Source of the DNA: Candidatus Bipolaricaulis anaerobius
Lineage (GTDB): Bacteria > Bipolaricaulota > Bipolaricaulia > Bipolaricaulales > Bipolaricaulaceae
NCBI RefSeq assembly: GCF_900465355.1
Contig: NZ_LS483254.1
Location: forward strand, 558,001 to 622,000
Reading direction: 5' to 3'
Length of the DNA: 64,000 bases
The position numbers and the translations under genes are program-made. Numbering within the stretch: position 1 is the first letter of the stretch; each line of letters begins with the position of its first letter. Shown here in pieces: positions 33,114-40,924 of this stretch. The notes below the pieces were generated by a model that was given only the letters and a program-made list of their open reading frames with translations, did no database searches and had not been told where the DNA came from.

Positions 33114-34240
33114 AGCGGTCTGTGCTGGTCGGGGGGCTTCTCCTCCTCCCCCTGCCGGTGATGTTCTTCGCCCTCATGGTCGGGCGGTATCCGATCGCGC
33201 CGGGGGAGGTATGGGCTGTGATCGGGCACGCCCTACTGGAGGGGGTGGCCCACGTTGGGGAGTGGGTCGTGGTTGGCCTCATCCGGGTTCCGGAGATCGT
33301 CAACCCGGCCTGGGCGTTCCCGGACCTTGTTGAGGAGGTGAGCCGGTTCTTTGTGGTGCCCCCCCTGGCGGGGGTGGAGCCGGTGGTCCAGGCGCTTGTC
33401 CTGCGGATCCGCCTCCCGCGGATCGGGGCCGCGGCGTTGGTGGGGGCGAACCTCGCCGTGGCGGGGGCGGTGTACCAGGGCGTGTTCCGCAACCCCCTGG
33501 TCGAGGGGCGGCTGCTGGGGGTGAGCTCGGGGGCGGGGCTGGGGGCAGCGCTGGCGTTCCTCCTCTTCCCCCAGCCGGCGGTGGTCCAGGCGTTCGCCTT
33601 CGCGGGGGGGGCGTTGGGGGTGGCCCTCACCGCGCTCCTCGGGTGGACGTTCGGAGGGGGGGTCCTCGTCCTCGTCATCGCGGGGGTGCTCGTGGATTCG
33701 TTCCTGTCCGCGGTCCTCGGGCTCGTGAAGTACGCGGCCGACCCGCTCGGGACCCTCCCCGCGATCACGTACTGGCTCCTCGGGGGGCTGAGCGGGGTCC
33801 GCGTCCCCGACCTCCTCCCCCTCGGCATCGCCTCCGGGATCGGCCTCTCCTTCTTCCTCCTCGCCCGATGGCGCCTCAACCTCCTCACCCTCGCCGACCA
33901 GGAGGCGGAGGCGCTCGGGGTGAGGGTCCGCCCGACGCGGTTCCTCGTGGTGGGGATGGGGACCCTCCTCGTCGCGTCCGCGGTCTCCGTAAGCGGGACC
34001 GTGAGCTGGGTTGGGCTGCTCGTGCCCCATGCCGCCCGGGCGGTGGTGGGGCCGGACTACGCGAAGCTCCTCCCCGCCGCGGCCGGGTTGGGGGCGGCCC
34101 TCGTGGTGGCCCTCGACACGCTCGCCCGCACCCTCCTCACCGCGGAGATCCCGTTGGGGATCCTCACCGGCCTCCTCGGGGCCCCGCTGTTCCTCGTCCT
34201 CTTCCTCAGGTTCCTCCGGGAGCGGGGGGGGTGGCGGTGA
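33110..34240 (+). CDS. FecCD-family ABC permease
   Basis: The 376-residue polytopic permease shows RIRLPRIGAAALVGANLAVAGAVYQGVFRNPLVEGRLLGVSSGAGLGA and the C-terminal SGTVSWVGLLVPHAARAVVGPDYAKLLPAAAG, both diagnostic for FecCD/BtuC permeases. Between the first membrane segment and RIRLPR there is an unusually long stretch (~35-95, including VPEIVNPAWAFPDLVEEVSRFFVVPPLAG), which family members largely lack. It should lie outside and could contact the two binding proteins. Confidence 0.93.
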   Translation: MKRSVLVGGLLLLPLPVMFFALMVGRYPIAPGEVWAVIGHALLEGVAHVGEWVVVGLIRVPEIVNPAWAFPDLVEEVSRFFVVPPLAGVEPVVQALVLRIRLPRIGAAALVGANLAVAGAVYQGVFRNPLVEGRLLGVSSGAGLGAALAFLLFPQPAVVQAFAFAGGALGVALTALLGWTFGGGVLVLVIAGVLVDSFLSAVLGLVKYAADPLGTLPAITYWLLGGLSGVRVPDLLPLGIASGIGLSFFLLARWRLNLLTLADQEAEALGVRVRPTRFLVVGMGTLLVASAVSVSGTVSWVGLLVPHAARAVVGPDYAKLLPAAAGLGAALVVALDTLARTLLTAEIPLGILTGLLGAPLFLVLFLRFLRERGGWR

Positions 34241-35040
34241 GGCTCCGGGCGGGAGGGCTCGTCTACGCCTACATCCCGGGCCGCCCGGTCCTGCGCGGGA
34301 TCACGCTCGAACTTCGCTCCGGGGAGACGGCGTTCCTCCTCGGCCCGAACGGGAGCGGGAAGACGACGTTCCTCGACTGCATCGGCGGCCTGCGGCCCCC
34401 CGCGGAGGGGGAGGTCCTCCTCGACGATCGGCCGCTCGGGTCGTTCTCCGCCCGGGAGCGGGCGCAGCAGGTCGGGTACGTGCCCCAGTTCCACGAGCCC
34501 CCGTTCAACTTCACGGCGTGGGAGGTGGTCCTCATGGGCCGCGCCCCCTACGTGCGTTGGCTCAGCCAGCCCAAGGAGCGGGACCGCCGCGCCGCCGATG
34601 AAGCGCTGGCCGCCCTCAACCTGGCAGGGTTCCGGGATCGCCCCTACTACACCCTGAGCGGAGGGGAGCGGAGGCTCGTCCTCGTGGCGCGGGGGCTCGC
34701 TCAGGGGGCGGCGTTCCTCCTCCTCGACGAGCCGGATGCTCACCTCGACCCGGCGAACCAGCACCGGGTCCTCCTCGCGGTGCAGGAGGTGGTGGGGGAG
34801 GGCCTCGGCGCGGCGATCACCTCCCACAGCCCGAACAACGCCCTCCTCTACGCGGACCGGGTGGCCCTCTTCTCCACCGGGGAAGTCCTCGCCCAGGGAG
34901 CGCCGGGCGAGGTCGTCACGCCTCCCCTCCTCGAACGGGCCTACGGGATCCCGTTCGTCTCCGTGGGCGATGGCCCCGGTCCGCGGGCCGTCCTCCCCTC
35001 CCTGGAGGATCAGCGCCCCACGAGGTCGAGGAACCCCTGA
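34237..35040 (+). CDS. FecE-type ABC ATPase
   Basis: The 267-residue ATP-binding subunit has Walker A GPNGSGKTT (36-44), Q-loop YVPQFHEPPFNFTAWEVVLMGR, signature LSGGERRLV, Walker B FLLLDEPDAHLDP and H-loop His in ITSHSPNNAL. It powers the importer. It begins at a GTGA overlap with the permease. Its last 31 nt overlap the convergent unknown gene. The in-frame region upstream of GTG 34237 is a shadow of the permease gene. Confidence 0.95.
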   Translation: MRLRAGGLVYAYIPGRPVLRGITLELRSGETAFLLGPNGSGKTTFLDCIGGLRPPAEGEVLLDDRPLGSFSARERAQQVGYVPQFHEPPFNFTAWEVVLMGRAPYVRWLSQPKERDRRAADEALAALNLAGFRDRPYYTLSGGERRLVLVARGLAQGAAFLLLDEPDAHLDPANQHRVLLAVQEVVGEGLGAAITSHSPNNALLYADRVALFSTGEVLAQGAPGEVVTPPLLERAYGIPFVSVGDGPGPRAVLPSLEDQRPTRSRNP

Positions 35041-36335
35041 ACGGGAAGGTGGAGAGGGCGAGCGAGCTCCCATTCCTTTTCCCGCCGGGCAAGCTCCGCC
35101 GCCGCGGCGAACGGGGCATAGGGATCGTCCGGCCAGTACCGCTCGTCCACGAGGACCGTCGTCCCCTCTCCCAGAACCTCCCTCCACCGGGCGAGCGGGA
35201 CCCAGTCCGGAGGACGGGCAAACGTGGGGTGGAGGAGGAGGAGCTTTTCCGCCACGGGGGCCGCGGCGAGGAACCGTTGAGCGAAGAGGAGGGCGTCCTC
35301 CGTCCCGAACGGGAGATGGAGGGGAGGGATGCCGGTCCGTTTGCAGAACCGGCTATCGAGGGAAGTGAAGCAGTCGAGGATCACCACATCGTCTCGCCCT
35401 CCCGCGGCGCGGTAGGCCCGGTAGGCGAGCTCGCTATAGTCCGTTGGGTGGGCCGCCGGGACCTCGACGAGCGTGATCCCCGCGCCGGCCGCGAACGCTT
35501 GCAGATCCTGAGCGAACGCGTTCGGGCACCCCCACTCCGACTCCCGCCGGGCGATCGTCGGCCCCGGCGAGGGGTAGTGGGCGAGGTAGTCCTCCGGCCC
35601 GATCCCGCCCAGGCCTCCGATCTGGAGCCAGATCCCGTCCCCGAGCTCCGCTTGGGGCCAGGGGTAGGTGCCCTCGGCGAGGATGAGCGTCCCCCCCGGG
35701 GCGAGGTGCTCGCCGATGAACTCCCGGTACGGCCGGGGCAGGGAGAGGAGCCGGACCCGGATGAGGCAGGCATGGGCGACGAGGTCTCGGTCGTGGATCG
35801 GGTCGTAGTGAACGATGAGCTCATACCGGCCGGGCGCGGCGAGCTCCCGCGCGGCGCGGGCGGTGGCGGCGTACGCCGCGAGGTCATCCGGCTGCACCTC
35901 GTGGCGGATCCCGATCAGGGCGCACACGGGGAGGAACGGGGCGTCGAGGAGGGCTGCGAGGTGTGCCACCCCCCCTCCTGGCGAGCCGAGGACGATCGCC
36001 GGGTACTCCCGGTTGGGGTAGCGCCGGACGTAGTCAGAGAAGAGCGAGTCGGGGTCGAATCCGGCGAGGGCCGTTGCCGGGTACCCCACGGAGAAGCGCA
36101 TCCCCCACCCGATCACGGCCTCCCGCACCGCCGGGGGGAGATGGCGCAGCACGGCCATCACCGGGCGGGACGCCTCCGGGTAGGGGTCCCGCAGCCCGCG
36201 CCCCGTCCCGCCGAGGGCCCGCGCCACCTCCCCCACCGCCCGCGCCGCGGAATCGAACGCGAGGGGGACCACCGGGGGTGGTTGGTTCACCGCGAGCACT
36301 GCCCCGATGAGGGCCACGAGGAGCACCCACGTCAT
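35010..36335 (-). CDS. exported protein of unknown function, partner of the TatT-like gene
   Basis: This 441-residue protein was not recognised. The start at 36335 gives a signal peptide or anchor (MTWVLLVALIGAVLAVNQ). Features include LGSPGGGVAHLAALL, a likely nucleophile or phosphate-binding turn, HYDPIHDRDLVAHACL, EFIGEHLAPGGTLILAEGTYPWPQ, a single EWGCPNAFAQDL Cys and ILDCFTSLDSRFCKRTG. The mix of alternating strands and helices suggests a globular alpha/beta domain. Its ATG overlaps the stop of the TatT-like gene (ATGA), so the two probably act together in the envelope. Confidence 0.75.
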   Translation of the reverse strand: MTWVLLVALIGAVLAVNQPPPVVPLAFDSAARAVGEVARALGGTGRGLRDPYPEASRPVMAVLRHLPPAVREAVIGWGMRFSVGYPATALAGFDPDSLFSDYVRRYPNREYPAIVLGSPGGGVAHLAALLDAPFLPVCALIGIRHEVQPDDLAAYAATARAARELAAPGRYELIVHYDPIHDRDLVAHACLIRVRLLSLPRPYREFIGEHLAPGGTLILAEGTYPWPQAELGDGIWLQIGGLGGIGPEDYLAHYPSPGPTIARRESEWGCPNAFAQDLQAFAAGAGITLVEVPAAHPTDYSELAYRAYRAAGGRDDVVILDCFTSLDSRFCKRTGIPPLHLPFGTEDALLFAQRFLAAAPVAEKLLLLHPTFARPPDWVPLARWREVLGEGTTVLVDERYWPDDPYAPFAAAAELARREKEWELARPLHLPVQGFLDLVGR

Positions 36336-37144
36336 CGGAAGTGCCGATCCACCTCGTGCAGGTACTCCGCCGCCTTCACCTTGGCGTGGCGGTTCCAGAA
36401 CGGCCAGTCCCCGATCGGGGCTTCCAGCACGTAGTGGAGGAGGTCCTCGAACAGGGCCCGGTCCTTGGCCCGTCGGGCGTACTCCCAGGCGTAGGCGATG
36501 TGGTTCTCGAGGTACGTCGGATCGAGGGTCAGTGCCCACTCGAAGTAGGTCTTCGCATCGGCGAGCTTGACCCCGAACAGGATCCCGTAGTCGGAGAGGT
36601 TGGCGAGGAGCGCGCCGTACGCCTGCGGTCCCGATCCTCCCCAGTACCCCGGGTCGAGCTCGATCACCCGCTCGTACATCGTACGGATCTTGCCGAGGCT
36701 CGCGAACGCCGCGAACGGGTTCATCCGTCCCAGGAGGAGGCCCCAGCTGTGCCCCGTCCACAGGATCGCGGCCGGGTCCGTGGTACGGGCGAGGAGGGCG
36801 CGGAGCTTCTCATCGGAGAGGCTGAGCCCTTCGTCGAGGCCCGAGAGACCGAGGGAGCGGAACCCGTAGTCGGCCGCGGTGCGGAGGATCGCTTCCTTTT
36901 CCTCCTCCGGTGCAAACACGGCCCGCTCGTACCAAACTTGGGCGAGCTGCGCGAGAACGGCCGCGTTCCCCGGTTCCGCGGCGAGGAGGGCCTCGTAGAC
37001 CCCGATCAGCCGTTCCATGTTCGCAAGCTCGTACCGCATCGGGAACAGGGCCTCCGCCTCCGCCGTGAGGTCGGCCACCGACTGCGCCCATCCGCTCCCC
37101 GCCATCGCCGCGATGGCTAGTATCGATAGGACTCTCCGTATCAT
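36332..37144 (-). CDS. TatT-like (TRAP transporter T-component) protein
   Basis: The 270-residue exported helical protein has a signal peptide (MIRRVLSILAIAAMAGSGWAQ) and cryptic TPR-like repeats (MERLIGVYEALLAAEPGNAAVLAQLAQVWYE, IRTMYERVIELDPGYW, AKTYFEWALTLDPTYLENHIAYAWEYA). This is the fold and pattern of Treponema Tp0956 (TatT), a trimeric periplasmic component tied to a TRAP transporter. No TRAP permease or DctP-type receptor is in the window. A TACGCT lies 8 nt before the ATG. It is divergent from the rmlA-like gene. Confidence 0.82.
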   Translation of the reverse strand: MIRRVLSILAIAAMAGSGWAQSVADLTAEAEALFPMRYELANMERLIGVYEALLAAEPGNAAVLAQLAQVWYERAVFAPEEEKEAILRTAADYGFRSLGLSGLDEGLSLSDEKLRALLARTTDPAAILWTGHSWGLLLGRMNPFAAFASLGKIRTMYERVIELDPGYWGGSGPQAYGALLANLSDYGILFGVKLADAKTYFEWALTLDPTYLENHIAYAWEYARRAKDRALFEDLLHYVLEAPIGDWPFWNRHAKVKAAEYLHEVDRHFR

Positions 37145-37210
37145 GGCCTTCGAGCGTAGCGTGCGGTCCCGGCACAGACGATCGGGGATTTGGCTAGAAT
37201 GGGTTCCGTC

Positions 37211-38266
37211 ATGAAGGCGGTCGTGCTGTGCGGGGGCGAGGGGACCCGGCTCCGCCCGTTCACGTTCACCCAGGCCAAGCACCTCCTCCCCGTCGCCGGC
37301 CGGCCGGTGGTCGAGCACGCCCTGGGGGCGGTACGGGAGGCGGGGATCCGCGAGGTGGCGATCGTCGTCAGCCCGAGCGTCGCGGGTCAGTTCCGGGAGC
37401 GGTTGGGGGACGGGGCCCGGCTCGGGCTCCACCTGTCCTACGTCCTCCAGCCCGAGCCGCGGGGCCTGGCCCACGCCGTCCTCTGCGCCGAGGAGTACGT
37501 GGGAAACGAGGCGTTCCTCGTCTACCTCGGGGACAACCTCCTTGAGAAGGGGGTGACGGGCGTGGTGGACCTGGTTCGGTCGCGAGAGCCGTCCGCCGTC
37601 GTCGCCCTGTGTCCGGTTGACGATCCCCGGCGGTTCGGGGTGGCGGTGATCGAGGGGGGGCGGCTCGTGCGGCTCGTCGAGAAGCCCAACGATCCCCCGA
37701 GCGACCTCGCCATCGTCGGCGCGTACGCGTTCACCCCGCTCCTCTTCCAGGCGGCGCGGGAGGTGAAGCCGTCGTTCCGTGGGGAGCTCGAGCTCACCGA
37801 TTGCCTTCAGTGGCTCGTCGATCGCGGGCACCTCGTTCTCCCCTACATGGTGGACGGGTGGTGGCAGGACGTGGGCCGGCCGGCGGACCTCCTCGTCGCG
37901 AACCGCCTCCTCCTGGCGCAGGTCGAGCCGCGGATCGAGGGGGAGGTGGACGGGGACTCGACGATCGAAGGGCCGGTGGTGATCGAGCGCGGGGCGCAGG
38001 TGATGGGGAGCCGGGTGAGCGGGCCTGCCTTCATCGGGGCACGGGCGGTGGTCGAGCGGTCCACCATCGGCCCCCACGTCGCGATCGGGCCGCGGGCGAC
38101 CGCCCGCGGGGCCGCGATCGCGGCGGCGATCGTCATGGACGAGGCGTTGGTCGAGGGCGTGGCCCTCCAGGGGTCCGTGATCGGCCGCCGGGCCGCCGTG
38201 CGGGGAGGCAGGGTAGCCGTGCAGACCTGGTTGGGAGACGACGGGGAAGTGCAGCTGGAGCCGTGA
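37211..38266 (+). CDS. nucleotidyltransferase, long-form glucose-1-phosphate thymidylyltransferase type
   Basis: The 351-residue protein joins a sugar nucleotidyltransferase (MKAVVLCGGEGTRLRPFTFTQAKHLLPVAGRP, LVYLGDNLLEKG, VEKPNDPPSDLAIVGAYAF) to a C-terminal left-handed beta-helix (~255-345, hexapeptide-like DSTIEGPVVIERGAQV...). This is the long RmlA/StrD form that makes dTDP-glucose or a similar activated hexose. ATG 37211 follows TAGAAT (37195-37200) by 10 nt. It opens the surface-polysaccharide locus. Confidence 0.9.
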   Translation: MKAVVLCGGEGTRLRPFTFTQAKHLLPVAGRPVVEHALGAVREAGIREVAIVVSPSVAGQFRERLGDGARLGLHLSYVLQPEPRGLAHAVLCAEEYVGNEAFLVYLGDNLLEKGVTGVVDLVRSREPSAVVALCPVDDPRRFGVAVIEGGRLVRLVEKPNDPPSDLAIVGAYAFTPLLFQAAREVKPSFRGELELTDCLQWLVDRGHLVLPYMVDGWWQDVGRPADLLVANRLLLAQVEPRIEGEVDGDSTIEGPVVIERGAQVMGSRVSGPAFIGARAVVERSTIGPHVAIGPRATARGAAIAAAIVMDEALVEGVALQGSVIGRRAAVRGGRVAVQTWLGDDGEVQLEP

Positions 38267-38271
38267 TCCTT

Positions 38272-38306
38272 CAATCCCTCTCCCCCTCTGCGCAATCCCT
38301 CTCCCC
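38272..38306 (+). repeat. two-copy 15-nt direct repeat
   Basis: CAATCCCTCTCCCCC occurs at 38272 and 38293 (period 21) in the 138-nt gap between the rmlA-like gene and galE. The second copy leads into a CTCCCCC/GGGGGAG hairpin that may end transcription. Confidence 0.5.
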
Positions 38307-38404
38307 CCGAGGTGGAGGGGGAGCACCCATGGAGAACGAACATCGTGGGGCAGGGGACTTACTTGGCATCAGCGGTTCGCCCCCGGGCAGCTAAAGGAGG
38401 GTGG

Positions 38405-39373
38405 ATGATCCTCGTCACGGGTGGGGCAGGGTACATCGGTAGCCACACGATCAAGGAACTTCTGCGCGACGGCCAGGAGGTGGTCGCGCTGGACAACCTG
38501 TCCGCCGGGCATCGGGAGCTCGTCCTGTGCCCGGAGTTCGTGGAGGGGGACCTCGCCGATGCCGCGCTCCTTGCGCGCACGTTCCGGCGGTACCCGATCG
38601 AGGCGGTGATCCACTTCGCCGCCCATACCTCCGTCCCCGAGTCGGTGGCGAACCCGCGGAAGTACTACCAGAACAACATCGTGAGCGGCCTCTCCCTTCT
38701 CGACGCGATGGTCGAGTGCGGCGTGAACGCGATCGTGTTCTCCTCGAGCGCTGCCGTGTACGGCGATCCGGTGCGCGTCCCGATCCCCGAGGACCACCCC
38801 TGCGCCCCGAAGAACCCCTACGGCCGGACGAAGCTCGCCTTCGAGGGGATCCTTCACGACTACGGGGTCACCTACGGGCTGCGGCACGTGTCGCTCCGGT
38901 ACTTCAACGCCGCTGGCTCTGATCCCGACGGGGAGATCGGCGAATGCCACGATCCCGAGACCCACCTCATCCCGATCGTCCTCGAGGTCGCCGCCGGGGT
39001 GCGGCGCGAGGTGCAGATCTTCGGCACCGACTACGAGACGAAGGACGGGACAGCTGTTCGGGACTACATTCACGTCTTCGACCTCGCGCGGGCGCACGTC
39101 CGTGCTCTGGGGGCGCTCGAGGGGGGAACGGCGGCGCCGGCCTACAACCTCGGGACGGGGCGGGGGTACACGGTGCGCGAGGTGGTGGAGTGTTGCCGGA
39201 GGATCACCGGCCGCGAGATCCGGGCCGTGGACGCACCGCGCCGGGCGGGGGACCCGGCGGCCCTCGTGGCCGATCCGTCCCGGGCGAAGAGGGACCTCGG
39301 CTGGGAGCCCCGGTTCACCACCCTCGACCCCATCGTCGCGACCGCCTGGAGGTGGATGCTCCGCCGCCGGTAA
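38405..39373 (+). CDS. galE: UDP-glucose 4-epimerase family protein
   Basis: The 322-residue extended SDR has the NAD motif GGAGYIGSH (5-13) followed by VVALDNLSAGHRE, VIHFAAHTSVPESV, the SSSAAVYG Ser and the YGRTK catalytic pair (NPYGRTKLAFE), then RYFNAAGSDPDGEIGE, all as in GalE. It interconverts UDP-glucose and UDP-galactose for glycans. AAAGGAGG 4 nt before ATG 38405 fixes the start. Confidence 0.93.
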   Translation: MILVTGGAGYIGSHTIKELLRDGQEVVALDNLSAGHRELVLCPEFVEGDLADAALLARTFRRYPIEAVIHFAAHTSVPESVANPRKYYQNNIVSGLSLLDAMVECGVNAIVFSSSAAVYGDPVRVPIPEDHPCAPKNPYGRTKLAFEGILHDYGVTYGLRHVSLRYFNAAGSDPDGEIGECHDPETHLIPIVLEVAAGVRREVQIFGTDYETKDGTAVRDYIHVFDLARAHVRALGALEGGTAAPAYNLGTGRGYTVREVVECCRRITGREIRAVDAPRRAGDPAALVADPSRAKRDLGWEPRFTTLDPIVATAWRWMLRRR

Positions 39374-39453
39374 CCGCGCGCCCTGTGGCCGACCGGATCC
39401 GGTTTCGGAGAACGGCGACGGCATGGGGTTCCCCGCTACCGAACGAGGCCATG

Positions 39454-39474
39454 CGTCGGGCTTCCTGCCCGACG
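39454..39474 (+). terminator. hairpin after galE
   Basis: CGTCGGGC and GCCCGACG form a perfect 8-bp stem with a 5-nt loop, 80 nt after galE and before the glmM promoter. The rest of this 192-nt gap holds a CCGGATCCGG palindrome and no gene. Confidence 0.45.
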
Positions 39475-39511
39475 GCAGTTCGGCCTAGGGTTATCCTGAA
39501 GTTAGCATTTC

Positions 39512-39540
39512 TTGTCCTGGCCCGATCGCCTGGCGACAAT
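39512..39540 (+). promoter_or_regulatory. promoter of glmM and downstream glycan genes
   Basis: TTGTCC (39512-39517), a 17-nt spacer and GACAAT (39535-39540) lie in a locally AT-richer patch, 25 nt before the GTG start. Confidence 0.6.
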
Positions 39541-39565
39541 AGGGGCTGGCAGAAGGGGGGTGGGC

Positions 39566-40897
39566 GTGCGGTACTTCGGGACGGACGGGGTGCGCGGGGT
39601 GGCGGGGGTGGACCTCACGGCCGACCTCGCGTACCGCCTGGGGCGGGCGGCGGGGCTCGCCTTCCGCCCAGGGAACGTCCTGGTGGCCCAGGACACGCGC
39701 CTCTCCGGGCCGGCCCTTGCGGCGGCCTGTGCGTCCGGGCTCGCCGCGGCCGGCTGCGATGTGGACCTCGCGGGGGTCCTCCCCTCCCCCGCCGTGTCCC
39801 ACCTCGTGGTCCAGTCCGGGTACGGGCTGGGCTGCGTCGTCTCGGCCTCCCACAATCCTCCCCCCGATAACGGGATCAAGTTCTACGGCCGCGATGGGCT
39901 GAAGCTATCGGTTGCCGACGAGGAACGGGTGGAGTCCCTCCTCGAAGCTAAGCCCCGCGCCGGCCCGGGGGGGAAGGTTGCCCCTTACCCGGCGGCCGAG
40001 GAGGGTTACCTCGCGTTCCTGCGGGAGAGGGGTGCTGGCCTGTCTCTTGCGGGCGTGAAGATCGTTCTCGACTGCGCCCATGGGGCGACGGCGCGGGTTG
40101 CGCCGATGCTCTTCGCTGACCTGGGGGCTGACCTCGTCCTCCTCAGCGCGGAGCCGGACGGGGCGCGGATCAACGCTACCGGTGCCGCGGCGATGGATGC
40201 CGTAGCCGCAGCCGTCCCCGCCCAGCGGGCCGACCTTGGCATCGCATTCGACGGCGACGGGGATCGGGCCTTGTTCGTGGACGGCCGGGGCGATGTCGTG
40301 GAGGGGGATCGCCTGATGGCGGCCCTCGCCCCGTACCTTCTCGGGTGGAACGAGCTCTCCTCCCCTCGGGTCGTGTTCACCGTGCTCGCCAACCTCGGGG
40401 CCGAGAGGTACCTCTCCGCACGGGGGTTCCGGGTGGAGAGAGTCCCGGTGGGGGACCGCAACGTGGCGTGGGCGATGCGGGAGGGGGGGAGCGACCTCGG
40501 GGGGGAGCCCTCCGGCCACATCATCTACCGCCCGTGGGCCGTGACCGGGGACGGGATCCTCACCGCCCTCCTTGTGCTGCGGGTCCTCATCCGGGTGGGG
40601 ACCGACCTTGGTTCGCTCGTGGCGCCCGTGCCCCTCTACCCCCAGGTACGGGCCGACGTCCTGGTGGCCGATCGGGAGGCGGCGCTCGCCGACCCCCGGG
40701 TTCAGGCCGCGATCCAGGCCGCCAAGGCCCAGCTCGACGGGACCGGCCGGCTGGTCGTGCGTCCGTCCGGGACCCAGCGCCTCATTCGGATCATGGCCGA
40801 GGGCCCCGACGAGACCGTCCTGCACGGGGCCGTTGATCCGATCGCGGACGCCCTCGCGTCCCAGAGGATTGACACCCAACGAACCCTCCAAACTTGA
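39566..40897 (+). CDS. glmM: phosphoglucosamine mutase
   Basis: The 443-residue alpha-D-phosphohexomutase starts VRYFGTDGVRGVAG, exactly like GlmM, which fixes GTG 39566 (AAGGGGGG upstream). The phosphoserine is Ser95 in VSASHNPPPDNG, the Mg loop is AFDGDGDRALF, the sugar loop GGEPSGHIIY, and RPSGTQRLIRIMAEGP binds phosphate. It makes glucosamine-1-phosphate for UDP-GlcNAc, and a phosphomannomutase side activity is possible. Confidence 0.93.
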   Translation: MRYFGTDGVRGVAGVDLTADLAYRLGRAAGLAFRPGNVLVAQDTRLSGPALAAACASGLAAAGCDVDLAGVLPSPAVSHLVVQSGYGLGCVVSASHNPPPDNGIKFYGRDGLKLSVADEERVESLLEAKPRAGPGGKVAPYPAAEEGYLAFLRERGAGLSLAGVKIVLDCAHGATARVAPMLFADLGADLVLLSAEPDGARINATGAAAMDAVAAAVPAQRADLGIAFDGDGDRALFVDGRGDVVEGDRLMAALAPYLLGWNELSSPRVVFTVLANLGAERYLSARGFRVERVPVGDRNVAWAMREGGSDLGGEPSGHIIYRPWAVTGDGILTALLVLRVLIRVGTDLGSLVAPVPLYPQVRADVLVADREAALADPRVQAAIQAAKAQLDGTGRLVVRPSGTQRLIRIMAEGPDETVLHGAVDPIADALASQRIDTQRTLQT

Positions 40898-40924
40898 GGC
40901 ACGAAACAAGATCTGAGTCGGCGA

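Noticed and set aside
31114-35040. Assignment of the importer to cobalamin (btuFCD)
   Set aside because: No cobalamin riboswitch or neighbouring cobalamin gene is seen, and the binding proteins give no ligand-specific motif.
36332-38326. 664-codon frame fusing TatT to upstream sequence
   Set aside because: The upstream two-thirds is antisense to the rmlA-like gene. The signal peptide and -10 box define the start at 37144.
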